18,917 nucleotides of DNA from positions 1 through 18,917 of the forward strand of contig JAJRPY010000123.1 in assembly GCA_024280535.1 (NCBI GenBank), in the 5' to 3' direction. A model generated the notes under the pieces. It did no database searches and was not told the DNA's origin. It worked only from the letters and a program-made list of their open reading frames with translations. The stretch comes from Gammaproteobacteria bacterium (GTDB taxonomy: Bacteria > Pseudomonadota > Gammaproteobacteria > PS1 > Pseudothioglobaceae). The position numbers were made by a program, and so were the translations under genes. How positions within the stretch are numbered: position 1 is the first letter of the stretch; every line of letters begins with the position of its first letter. This document shows, piece after piece, positions 1 through 5,850 of this stretch.

Positions 1-2
1 GC

Positions 3-353
3 AACAATTTTGATCGACTTGGGCATTTTTTAGTCGGTGTTTTTGCTTATCCTTTTGTGGAAATAAGCCTACGCAAAGCTTGGGTGAATAAGCCGATAGT
101 GGCAGTATTTTTTGCCGTATTTGCCTTGGGATTTTGGGCAGGGACTTATGAGATTATTGAAATGTATTACGCTGTGATTGAGGGTGGAGAATCGGGCGTG
201 GCCTTTTTGGGCTCGCAAGGTGATATATGGGATGCGCAAAAAGATATGTTGATGGATATTTTGGGTGCGCTATTGTTTGCTGTTTGGGCGTTGGTTAATC
301 GCAGGTTTTTCCTTAAATTACCCAAACATTCTATGACAAAACAGGAGGATTAA
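3..353 (+). CDS. YjdF-like (DUF2238) inner-membrane protein, 5' end cut off by the window
   Basis: The open frame runs in from the window edge with no stop, so the true start lies upstream; 116 residues are visible. An in-frame GTG at 57 could be read as a start, but the family-like sequence begins before it ([12 protein letters not shown]), so I treat the gene as partial. The visible part has one clear hydrophobic segment ([18 protein letters not shown]), the family-like motif [13 protein letters not shown] and a second hydrophobic stretch before a basic C-terminus. This matches the C-terminal half of YjdF/DUF2238 membrane proteins, whose function is unknown. It is followed one base later by the yciI-like gene, whose Shine-Dalgarno (CAGGAGG, 342-348) lies inside this gene, so the two are probably co-transcribed. 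Family assignment is from recalled motifs. Confidence 0.75.
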   Translation, partial: NNFDRLGHFLVGVFAYPFVEISLRKAWVNKPIVAVFFAVFALGFWAGTYEIIEMYYAVIEGGESGVAFLGSQGDIWDAQKDMLMDILGALLFAVWALVNRRFFLKLPKHSMTKQED

Positions 354-354
354 A

Positions 355-654
355 ATGTTGTATAGTATTATTGCCCAAGACGTGGACGACTCATTGGCAA
401 AAAGAATGTCGGTGCGTCCGGCACATATTGAGCGTTTAAATCAGTTAAAAAATGCAGGGCGTTTGATTTTAGCCGGCCCGCATCCGGCGATTGACAATAA
501 CGACCCTGGCGAGGCTGGTTTTACGGGTTCGCTGGTGGTGGCAGAGTTTGATTCATTAGCAGACGCTCAAACGTGGGCAGCAGCAGACCCGTATCAGGCG
601 GCTGGTGCGTATGCGAGTGTGGTGGTTAAGCCCTTTAAAAAAGTATTGCCATGA
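355..654 (+). CDS. YciI-like protein
   Basis: This is a 99-residue protein of the usual size for the YciI-like ferredoxin-fold family (dimeric alpha-beta barrel). Family features seen are [13 protein letters not shown] at the N-terminus, [22 protein letters not shown] (its His24 matches the conserved family His) and a C-terminal region with [13 protein letters not shown]. Members are proposed to be small-molecule binding or catalytic proteins, but the substrate is unknown. The start is well supported by a strong Shine-Dalgarno CAGGAGG ending 6 bases before ATG. Its stop overlaps the next start (ATGA), so it should be translationally coupled to the persulfide dioxygenase-like gene. A role linked to sulfur metabolism is only an inference from that neighbour. 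Confidence 0.85.
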   Translation: MLYSIIAQDVDDSLAKRMSVRPAHIERLNQLKNAGRLILAGPHPAIDNNDPGEAGFTGSLVVAEFDSLADAQTWAAADPYQAAGAYASVVVKPFKKVLP

Positions 655-1361
655 GCCTAATTTTTAGACCCTTATTTGAAAAAGAAAGCTCAACTTATAC
701 TTATTTGTTGGCCGATTCTAAGACTAAAGAGGCTATTATTATTGATGCCGTGAGTGACACCAAGCAGCGCGATATTGGCTTAATTGAAGAGCTTGGATTG
801 AATCTTAAATATATCATTGAAACCCATGTGCATGCTGATCATATTACCAGTTCATGCCCGTTAAAAGCGCAGTTTACTCAGGCTCAAATTGTTTTAAGCG
901 AGGCCAGTTTGGTGGCGTGTGCGGATGTGTTAATTAAGGATGGTGAGTGCTTGAAGTTTGGCGAATTTACCCTCACTGCACTTGCCACGCCGGGTCATAC
1001 CAATGGCTGTATGTCGTATGTTGTGGGGGATAAAGTGTTTACTGGCGATGCGCTATTGATTAGAAGTTGTGGGCGTTGTGATTTTCAAGAAGGCTCGGCG
1101 GATAAATTATTTGATTCTATTCAAAAAATATTTACCCTGCCGGATGAGACTTATGTGTATCCAGCGCATGATTATGGTGGGCGTACGGTCAGTTCGATTT
1201 GGGAAGAAAAAGCCTTTAATGAGATGATTGGTGGTAATGTGGACAAGCAAGAATTTGTACGCCGGGTAAATGCCATGGTACTATCTTTGCCAGCTAAAAT
1301 CCATGTAGCAGTGCCGTCAAATCAAGTTTGCGGCGCCAGAATTATGATTAACAAGCCATGA
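651..1361 (+). CDS. ETHE1-type persulfide dioxygenase (metallo-beta-lactamase fold)
   Basis: This 236-residue metallo-beta-lactamase-fold protein has the hydrolase motif THVHADH (His59, His61, Asp63, His64), GHT at His116, TGD at Asp133 and YPAHDY at His173. By analogy with ETHE1, the mononuclear iron ligands would be His59, His116 and Asp133. The stretch [14 protein letters not shown] (residues 136-148) is the persulfide-dioxygenase variant of ETHE1's RGCGRTDFQ and separates it from glyoxalase II. Known family members oxidise glutathione persulfide to sulfite, in the cytoplasm in bacteria. Length agrees with ETHE1-like enzymes (about 240-250), and there is no fused rhodanese domain. It overlaps both neighbours by 4 bases (ATGA), so it belongs to one operon. 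It probably deals with sulfane sulfur in this likely sulfur oxidiser (inference). The Cys143 in place of Thr in the CGRTD motif is a small oddity. Confidence 0.88.
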   Translation: MSLIFRPLFEKESSTYTYLLADSKTKEAIIIDAVSDTKQRDIGLIEELGLNLKYIIETHVHADHITSSCPLKAQFTQAQIVLSEASLVACADVLIKDGECLKFGEFTLTALATPGHTNGCMSYVVGDKVFTGDALLIRSCGRCDFQEGSADKLFDSIQKIFTLPDETYVYPAHDYGGRTVSSIWEEKAFNEMIGGNVDKQEFVRRVNAMVLSLPAKIHVAVPSNQVCGARIMINKP

Positions 1362-1609
1362 GAGGTTATTCGCTAGACCCGCACCCAAGTATCAAGGTTG
1401 TAACCGAACAATATGCAGTGGTGCGCATTCCTAGGGTTAAACGCGAACGTGTGCCAGCAAATAATGTGGAAGTGGTGAGTGATTTAAAAACGGCTATGGC
1501 GCAATCGGATCCAAGCAATCATCTATATGCTGCCAAGGTTTTGGGCCCGTCTCGCTCATCTGAGGGGGTGATTTTGTATTATATTTTAGCGTTATATAAT
1601 CACCAATGA
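1358..1609 (+). CDS. Unrecognised 83-residue protein downstream of the persulfide dioxygenase
   Basis: I do not recognise this family. It is an 83-residue, mildly basic protein with no signal peptide, membrane segment or cysteine. The first two thirds are polar (KVVTEQYAVVRIPRVKRERV), and the C-terminus is hydrophobic and aromatic (GVILYYILALY). The start ATG overlaps the stop of the dioxygenase gene (ATGA), the same coupling seen at the preceding junction, which supports it as real and co-translated. The base composition matches its neighbours. It ends 38 bases before the flavoprotein gene. A role associated with the dioxygenase or YciI-like protein is only guilt by association. Confidence 0.6.
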   Translation: MRGYSLDPHPSIKVVTEQYAVVRIPRVKRERVPANNVEVVSDLKTAMAQSDPSNHLYAAKVLGPSRSSEGVILYYILALYNHQ

Positions 1610-1647
1610 CCCTATTCAATGGCAATTAAACCCTCTAGCAGTATAGT

Positions 1648-2832
1648 ATGAAGCGCTATGATGTGATTGTTATCGGTGCGGGGGCAGCAGGATTGATGTG
1701 TGCAGCACAAGCGCTCAAGCGTGGGCGTAGTGTGGTTATTTTGGACAAGGCCAATAAAGCGGGAAAAAAGATATTAATTTCAGGTGGTGGGCGGTGTAAT
1801 TTTACCAATTTGTATATCGAACCAGAAGCCTTTATTGCCAATAACACGCACTTTTGTAAATCGGCTTTATCGCGCTATACGCAATGGGATTTTATTGCCC
1901 AACTTGAGGCGCATCACCTGAGTTGGACTGAAAAAACACTGGGTCAGTTGTTTTGCGATCAACAATCTGGCGCCGTTGTTAATATGCTGTTGAGCGAGTG
2001 TGCAGATGCAGATATAACATTACAAACAGAGATTAATCGCATTGAGTTTAAGGGGCAATATGTTGTTGCTACTAATCAGGGTGATTTTCAAGCCGAATCA
2101 TTGGTGGTTGCCACGGGCGGGCCAAGTATTCCTAAAATGGGCGCCACAGATTTTGGGCTACAAATTGCCAAACAATTTGGGCATCAATCAATTGCCTTTA
2201 GACCTGCCTTGGTGCCGTTTATTTTTTCTCAAGCACAGATGAATCGTTATTTTAAAGCGTTATCTGGCGTGTCACTTGAGGTGAAGATGCGTTGCAATGG
2301 TCAAAGTTTTAAAGAAAGAATGCTCATTACCCATCGAGGCATTAGCGGCCCTGTTGCATTGCAAATATCCTCTTATTGGCGTAAGGGAGATGCGATTGAA
2401 ATTGACCTATTGCCTGATATTGATGCGGTAGCATTGTTATTGTCCGCGCAGCAAAATCATGGCACCACCAAACTTAATAAACTATTAACTGCACATTGTC
2501 CAAAACGGCTGGCGCACCGATTGACACAAGTATTATTACCTAAGGATTTTAGCGAAAAAGCCTTAGGTGACATCAACCAAGCAGAACTTAAAGCATTTGC
2601 CAAACTGTTAAATAATTGGGTACTAATCCCAAGTGGCACCGAGGGTATGCGCATAGCTGAGGTGTGTACTGGTGGCGTGGATACCCATGAATTGTCCTCC
2701 AAAACTATGCAATCTAATCGGCAAGCTGGCTTATATTTTATTGGGGAAACGGTGGATGTTACTGGCTGGCTAGGGGGTTATAATTTCCAATGGGCATGGT
2801 CATCTGGCTGGGTTGCGGGGCAATATGTTTAA
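1648..2832 (+). CDS. BaiN/HI0933-type FAD-dependent oxidoreductase
   Basis: This 394-residue flavoprotein of the HI0933/YhiN/BaiN family has an N-terminal Rossmann FAD site (VIVIGAGAAGLMCA, glycines about residues 10-15), followed by the family signature KILISGGGRCNFTN. Other landmarks are TGGPSIPKMGATDFG in the middle and the C-terminal FAD-contact region VTGWLGGYNFQWAWSSG. Length matches the family (about 390-410). The physiological reaction in most bacteria is not settled: BaiN acts on bile acid intermediates in clostridia, but that is unlikely to apply here, so no symbol is given. The start lacks an obvious Shine-Dalgarno and lies 38 bases after the previous gene. The 3' end overlaps the Crp/Fnr gene, suggesting co-expression. 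Confidence 0.88.
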   Translation: MKRYDVIVIGAGAAGLMCAAQALKRGRSVVILDKANKAGKKILISGGGRCNFTNLYIEPEAFIANNTHFCKSALSRYTQWDFIAQLEAHHLSWTEKTLGQLFCDQQSGAVVNMLLSECADADITLQTEINRIEFKGQYVVATNQGDFQAESLVVATGGPSIPKMGATDFGLQIAKQFGHQSIAFRPALVPFIFSQAQMNRYFKALSGVSLEVKMRCNGQSFKERMLITHRGISGPVALQISSYWRKGDAIEIDLLPDIDAVALLLSAQQNHGTTKLNKLLTAHCPKRLAHRLTQVLLPKDFSEKALGDINQAELKAFAKLLNNWVLIPSGTEGMRIAEVCTGGVDTHELSSKTMQSNRQAGLYFIGETVDVTGWLGGYNFQWAWSSGWVAGQYV

Positions 2833-3394
2833 CCATAAAATCAAGCATCAAACCTTAACCTTGCAGAAGGGTGATTTTTTATTTCGCCAAGGTGCTGAGG
2901 TCAATTATTTGTTTTTTCTTCAGAAGGGCAGGGTTAAATTAGTGCGAGAAACAATAGACGGGCAGGCTTTGGTGATGCATATTGCCTATGCGCAAGAAAC
3001 TTTTGCTGAGGCATCGTTTTTTTCTCAAGAATACCATTGCCATGCGATTTGTGATGCACCATGTACGGTATTTTCTTTTGCCAAAACCGCAGTCAATCAC
3101 CATCTAAAAAATCATCCAGATGCCATGATGGCATTATTAAATACTTATGCACAACAAGTCCGAAGTTTGAGGCTATTGAATGAAATTAAAAGCATTAATA
3201 GTGCCTATGAACGGGTATTGACCTTCCTTATTTCTGAAGTGGATGAAAATCTGGCGCTCCATTTTTGCTATTCACTTAAAGACATGGCACAAAGATTAGG
3301 CTTGGCACACGAGACTTTTTATCGCGTTTTAAAGAAACTAGAACAAGAAGGTAAAATTGTCAGGCAGGCACATACTATTAAAATAATTAAATAA
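2825..3394 (+). CDS. Crp/Fnr-family transcription regulator
   Basis: This is a 189-residue regulator if started at ATG 2825; a TTG at 2813 would add four residues. I prefer the ATG, preceded by GGGG at 2817-2820 and giving an 8-base overlap with the flavoprotein gene. Residues 1-100 form the cyclic-nucleotide-type beta-roll (FRQGAEVNYLFFLQKGRVKL, then FAEASFFSQEYHCHA). The usual CRP phosphate-binding Arg-Ser is replaced by Cys-His, so cAMP binding is doubtful. FNR-type N-terminal iron-sulfur cysteines are absent. The C-terminal winged helix has DMAQRLGLAHETFYRVLKKL, and its ETxxR recognition-helix pattern resembles CRP and FNR, which read TGTGA or TTGAT half-sites. A matching site lies directly after the stop codon. 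The effector is unknown; a redox, NO, heme or sulfur signal is a guess. Confidence 0.87.
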   Translation: MFNHKIKHQTLTLQKGDFLFRQGAEVNYLFFLQKGRVKLVRETIDGQALVMHIAYAQETFAEASFFSQEYHCHAICDAPCTVFSFAKTAVNHHLKNHPDAMMALLNTYAQQVRSLRLLNEIKSINSAYERVLTFLISEVDENLALHFCYSLKDMAQRLGLAHETFYRVLKKLEQEGKIVRQAHTIKIIK

Positions 3395-3410
3395 TGTGAT
3401 TTGAGTCATA
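3395..3410 (+). promoter_or_regulatory. Candidate CRP-like operator
   Basis: The sequence TGTGA-N6-TCATA matches the CRP palindrome TGTGA-N6-TCACA at nine of ten positions. It begins one base after the stop codon of the Crp/Fnr gene and upstream of the cytochrome gene. Its centre (3402.5) lies 41.5 bases before the start site expected from the -10 element at 3432, the class II activator geometry. The regulator encoded next door is the obvious candidate to bind, but that is inference. Confidence 0.45.
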
Positions 3411-3431
3411 GTCTGTTAATTAAAATTACCG

Positions 3432-3437
3432 TACAAT
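3432..3437 (+). promoter_or_regulatory. Candidate -10 element for the cytochrome c'-like/DUF4395 operon
   Basis: TACAAT differs from TATAAT at one position. No good -35 hexamer lies 17 bases upstream, which is usual for class II activator-dependent promoters, and the CRP-like site sits at the right distance. The expected start is near 3444, giving a leader of about 80 bases. A weaker alternative is TTGCAA (3469) with TAGAAT (3490), 15 bases apart. Confidence 0.35.
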
Positions 3438-3523
3438 GCGGGTTAATTCGTTTAGCGTGAATGAAATTTTGCAAGTATTTTTGAAGGCTTAGAATTGATA
3501 ATATTTTTTATAGGAAAAATAAG

Positions 3524-3955
3524 GTGAAAAGAATAAGTTTATTGTTACTATTGATGAGTGTGTTTGGCATAACACAGGCTTCAATAGACAATCGTTATCA
3601 CCTAGGTCTTAGTGATGAAGAAAAAGTAGAGTTTTTGAGTGAAATGAGACAAATGTTAAACAGTATTCAGCAAATTACACTTGGCATTGGTACCGGTAAC
3701 AAAGCCATGATTATTAAAGCAGCACATTATGCTGGTAATCGTATGGCCAGAGCGACACCTCAGTCTGTTAAAGACAAGACGCCCGTATCGTTTGAGCAAA
3801 TTGGCGGACCGACGCATATGATGTTTGAAGAACTAGCGATTAATGCAGCAGAAATGGATGAAGATGATGCAGATGATATGAAATATTTATTAGAATTGAC
3901 CGCTAAATTGATGCGTAATTGTTTGGCTTGTCACCAAGCATTCACGGTTAATTAA
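3524..3955 (+). CDS. Exported cytochrome c'-like monoheme protein
   Basis: This 143-residue protein has a Sec signal peptide (MKRISLLLLLMSVFGITQAS) and a single heme c motif CLACH at residues 133-137, close to the C-terminus. A C-terminal heme after four predicted helices, together with this length, is the arrangement of class II cytochromes (cytochrome c' and c-556), which bind NO or carry electrons in the periplasm. The body is helical and charged (EEKVEFLSEMRQMLNSIQQ, and AAEMDEDDADDMKYLLELT). The start is GTG at 3524, with AGGA 8 bases upstream; starting there gives an intact signal peptide. The DUF4395 membrane-protein gene follows after 9 bases. It is preceded by the Crp/Fnr gene and the candidate operator, so NO- or redox-linked control is plausible but unproven. 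The exact subfamily is uncertain. Confidence 0.75.
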   Translation: MKRISLLLLLMSVFGITQASIDNRYHLGLSDEEKVEFLSEMRQMLNSIQQITLGIGTGNKAMIIKAAHYAGNRMARATPQSVKDKTPVSFEQIGGPTHMMFEELAINAAEMDEDDADDMKYLLELTAKLMRNCLACHQAFTVN

Positions 3956-3964
3956 GGTGTGTAA

Positions 3965-4591
3965 ATGATGTTTGCATTTGGTGAAAAAGTAGCAGGATAT
4001 AACGGGCTTATGTTTAATGAGCGCGAGGTAAGGGCAGCAGCAGGTATTGTCTTTTTGTTTGCGTTTATGGCGTTTATGAATGGCTTCTTAACAGGTAATA
4101 ACGAGCCAACCAAATTAATGGTGACAGTTTTTTTATTTGATTTTTTTATACGGGTTTTTATCAATCCTCGTTATTCGCCCTCAATGGTAGTAGGGCGTTG
4201 GATAGTCAATAACCAAAAGCCAGAATATACAGATGCAGCCCCTAAAAGATGGGCATGGGGATTTGGTTTTGCCTTGGCAGCCATACTGTTCTATTTGCTG
4301 GTATTGAATGATATTCGTGGCCCGATGAATATTTTAACGTGTGCGTTATGCTTGGGTTTGTTGTTTTTTGAGGCTGTATTTGGTATTTGCGCAGGGTGCA
4401 AAATTTACAATCTGTTTCATCAGCAAAAAGTGACGCATTGCCCAGGCGAAGTATGCGATTTAACCCGAGCGCGTGCCCCAATACAGTTATTAAATGCCAG
4501 TCAAAAAGCCATATTTAGCTTATCAATATTGGCGTTGCTTTACTTAACTTTTGGCGATATTGTAAATTCTTTATTAGAGACCTTTGCATAA
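3965..4591 (+). CDS. DUF4395 membrane protein whose last codons and stop lie in a MITE
   Basis: This 208-residue integral membrane protein has about five hydrophobic segments (roughly residues 24-44, 50-68, 98-116, 121-141 and 181-199). FNEREVRAAAG near the N-terminus and the FINPRYSPS region fit DUF4395, a family of unknown function. Three cysteine pairs stand out: C126/C129, C142/C145 (ICAGCK) and C159/C164 (HCPGEVC), suggestive of redox or metal chemistry. The start could be ATG 3965 or 3968; AAGGTG at 3954-3959 precedes both. Codons for the last four residues (ETFA) and the TAA stop are the left terminal repeat of the MITE starting at 4577. Removing the element with one TA copy would end the protein two codons into that junction (LL, then TAG), so little is lost. 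It is probably co-transcribed with the cytochrome gene. Confidence 0.75.
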   Translation: MMFAFGEKVAGYNGLMFNEREVRAAAGIVFLFAFMAFMNGFLTGNNEPTKLMVTVFLFDFFIRVFINPRYSPSMVVGRWIVNNQKPEYTDAAPKRWAWGFGFALAAILFYLLVLNDIRGPMNILTCALCLGLLFFEAVFGICAGCKIYNLFHQQKVTHCPGEVCDLTRARAPIQLLNASQKAIFSLSILALLYLTFGDIVNSLLETFA

Positions 4592-4737
4592 ATATGAATA
4601 ATCATCAAAAATCCACTTTTCATTCACTTGGCAATTTTTTAAACTCTACCTTAGCTCTGCTAGGGTTGGGTTTAAGAAAATCACCAATTAAACAAAAATT
4701 GAATTTTGCTAATCATCCCTATTTATGCAAAGGTCTC
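4577..4737 (+). mobile_element. 161-bp MITE, copy 1
   Basis: This is a non-autonomous element with perfect terminal inverted repeats: GAGACCTTTGCATAAATA at the left and its reverse complement at the right (4720-4737). A flanking TA on each side (4575-4576 and 4738-4739) extends the symmetry to 20 bp and may be a target duplication. It is the same length as the copy at 10951-11111 and differs from it at three positions. The terminus GAGACCTTTGCA resembles the ends of IS5-family elements as I recall them (for example neisserial IS1106 relatives), so an IS5-type transposase may mobilise it in trans. There is no transposase gene here; a short frame beginning at 4594 carries no recognisable domain. 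It interrupts the extreme 3' end of the DUF4395 gene. Confidence 0.85.
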
Positions 4738-4739
4738 TA

Positions 4740-5003
4740 TAGTTTTGAAATAATAGACGGGGTGAAAATATCAGTTAATTCTTAAAATCCAATTTCTCAA
4801 GCGCACAACACTTTTGGTTTAAGCTATTCATTTTTGAGAGAGTCCATTATTGTTTTTTTGAATAAAAATTGAATTTTGTCAATCATCCCTATTTATGCAA
4901 AGATCTCAATGTAAATATAATTAATATTGAAATACATAATCTTGAAATTGACTAAAAGACACCATAATCGCATTAAAGGGTGGTAGGTTATTTTTTAAAA
5001 TTA
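4740..5003. other. Non-coding stretch between the DUF4395 gene and the bufferin operon
   Basis: From 4592 to 5089 there is no convincing gene. The stretch holds MITE copy 1, the right-end MITE fragment (4861-4907) and AT-rich sequence leading to the bufA promoter. I see no RNA gene in it. A minus-strand frame (5127-4921) is AT-rich hydrophobic translation without family features. Confidence 0.5.
4861..4907 (+). mobile_element. Degenerate right-end fragment of the same MITE
   Basis: About 47 bases match the right end of the full copies (AAAATTGAATTTTG, then AATCATCCCTATTTATGCAA) with a few differences, ending AGATCTC instead of AGGTCTC. No matching left half is visible upstream, so this is an older, truncated insertion. 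It lies about 120 bases after copy 1 in the same orientation. Confidence 0.7.
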
Positions 5004-5036
5004 TTGAAATTACCTTTAAATAAGGTGTGCTATAAT
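5004..5036 (+). promoter_or_regulatory. bufA promoter with extended -10 and a dyad in the spacer
   Basis: TGC-TATAAT (5028-5036) is a perfect extended -10 element. The nearest -35-like hexamer, TTGAAA (5004-5009), is 21 bases away, too far for a normal sigma-70 promoter. Between them lies the inverted repeat ACCTT-TAAAT-AAGGT (5012-5026), centred within a base of the spacer midpoint. The expected start is near 5043, with AAAAGGA (5077-5083) as the ribosome binding site. A long spacer carrying a dyad is how MerR-type metal regulators work, but this dyad is shorter than a typical CueR box, so the regulator is open. Confidence 0.6.
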
Positions 5037-5089
5037 AAAATTGCAGCAAATAATACGGCTGTATTTTATCAACTATAAAAGGAAAAAAA

Positions 5090-5281
5090 ATGAATAAGAT
5101 GTTAAAAACAAGTATTGCTACTACCATTGCTTTAGGTTCTAAATGCTACGGTGAGGTAGAAGCAGGAAAAAATGGCTGTTCTGGTAAGGTTTCATCATGC
5201 GAAGGAAAATCCAAGATTGGTGGACAAGCTGACACCTCTTTTGCATTACCTAATGGTTTGTGTGAAAAACTAGTAGGGTAA
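5090..5281 (+). CDS. bufA: Bufferin-type (DUF2282) copper-binding peptide precursor, signal peptide apparently shortened
   Basis: This 63-residue protein has the four cysteines of DUF2282/BufA1 precursors in the family context: KCYGEVEAGKNGC (Cys19 and Cys30), SSCEGKS (Cys37) and LPNGLCEKLVG (Cys58). Known bufferins are ribosomal peptides whose cysteines are oxidised, probably to thiooxazoles, by a DUF692 multinuclear iron enzyme; they are exported and bind copper. The gene for that enzyme lies downstream. The N-terminus MNKMLKTSIATTIALGS starts like a signal peptide but jumps straight to KCYG, without a full hydrophobic core or an A-x-A cleavage site. An in-frame loss of roughly 15 codons would explain this (inference). 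It has its own promoter, a good Shine-Dalgarno, and hairpins immediately downstream. It may be a functional variant or a decaying precursor. Confidence 0.75.
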   Translation: MNKMLKTSIATTIALGSKCYGEVEAGKNGCSGKVSSCEGKSKIGGQADTSFALPNGLCEKLVG

Positions 5282-5289
5282 GTGGTTTT

Positions 5290-5306
5290 TCCTCTTTTTA
5301 AGAGGA
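5290..5306 (+). terminator. Short perfect hairpin after bufA
   Basis: TCCTCTT-TTT-AAGAGGA forms a perfect 7-bp stem with a 3-base loop, starting 9 bases after the bufA stop. It is followed by CTTTATAAT, a weak U-tract. Together with the longer hairpin directly after it, it could act as a partial terminator or a 3' mRNA stabiliser. Confidence 0.45.
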
Positions 5307-5309
5307 CTT

Positions 5310-5352
5310 TATAATCGCCATTAAAATTTCTTTCATTTTAGTGGCGGTTATA
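5310..5352 (+). terminator. Strong long hairpin between bufA and the rhodanese gene
   Basis: Arms 5310-5327 and 5335-5352 pair over 18 positions, two of them G-U in RNA, around a 7-base loop (TTCTTTC). The outer arm is TATAATCGCC against GGCGGTTATA, and the inner arm is TAAAAT against ATTTTA. It is followed by TTATTTTC. This is the strongest intergenic hairpin I found. It fits an attenuator that gives more bufA message than downstream message. Confidence 0.6.
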
Positions 5353-5409
5353 TTATTTTCAAAGGGATAACAACCAATTTATTGTTTTGAAAAGAGTATA
5401 AGGATAGTT

Positions 5410-5850
5410 ATGAAAAAAATAATATCAATATTACTGCTGTTGATTTCTTTAAGTGTGGTGGCAGATTTTAAAACACTTTCAACTGCACAAGTGCAGGCAA
5501 AAATGGCAAAAGGTGTAGTTATTGTTGATATTCGTCGGCAAGATGAATACAATCAATACGGTGTTATTCCAGGTACGCATAAGCTCACATTTTTTGATGG
5601 TAAGGGCGGTTACAATGCACAAAAATGGTTAAAAGATTTATCAAGTATCGTTAAAACTAAAGACACACCATTTATTTTGGTCTGTGCCCATGCTAATCGT
5701 AGCAAGGTTGTCGGAAAATTTTTAAACACAAAAACAGATTATAAAAACATTTTTGAGTTGGCTGGCGGTATCAATTATGGCTGGATTGATAAAGGCTTAA
5801 GCACCACAAAAATTGCTGCTAATAGTAAACCGTGGTATCAATTTTGGTAA
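5410..5850 (+). CDS. Exported single-domain rhodanese, within the bufferin operon
   Basis: This is a 146-residue single-domain rhodanese with a signal peptide (MKKIISILLLLISLSVVA, cleavage likely before DFKTLS). The domain shows VVIVDIRRQDEYNQYGVIPG, then the active-site loop CAHANRS with the sulfur-carrying Cys92 and Arg97 (CxxxxR pattern), and LAGGINYGWIDKG at the end. Rhodaneses carry persulfide sulfur on this cysteine and pass it to thiophilic acceptors. The signal peptide places it in the periplasm. The start ATG 5410 has AAGGA (5400-5404) upstream. It overlaps the DUF692 gene by 19 bases, so the two should be translationally coupled. A rhodanese between bufA and bufB is not part of the standard buf arrangement that I know. 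It may deal with sulfane sulfur or copper-sulfur stress in the periplasm (inference). Confidence 0.85.
   Translation: MKKIISILLLLISLSVVADFKTLSTAQVQAKMAKGVVIVDIRRQDEYNQYGVIPGTHKLTFFDGKGGYNAQKWLKDLSSIVKTKDTPFILVCAHANRSKVVGKFLNTKTDYKNIFELAGGINYGWIDKGLSTTKIAANSKPWYQFW

Noticed and set aside
4594..4785. 63-residue frame starting inside MITE copy 1 (MNNHQKSTFHSLGNF...)
   Set aside because: The two differences between full copies within the frame are both amino acid changing, the third copy has an early stop, and no transposase domain is seen. I treat it as an incidental frame, apart from its possible coupling effect at clpA.
4921..5127. 68-residue minus-strand frame over the bufA promoter
   Set aside because: It is AT-rich hydrophobic translation overlapping a good promoter and the bufA start on the other strand, with no family features.
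4577..5352. Possible riboswitch or structured RNA upstream of or within the buf operon
   Set aside because: The structure is explained by the MITE terminal repeats and simple hairpins. I see no known riboswitch consensus.
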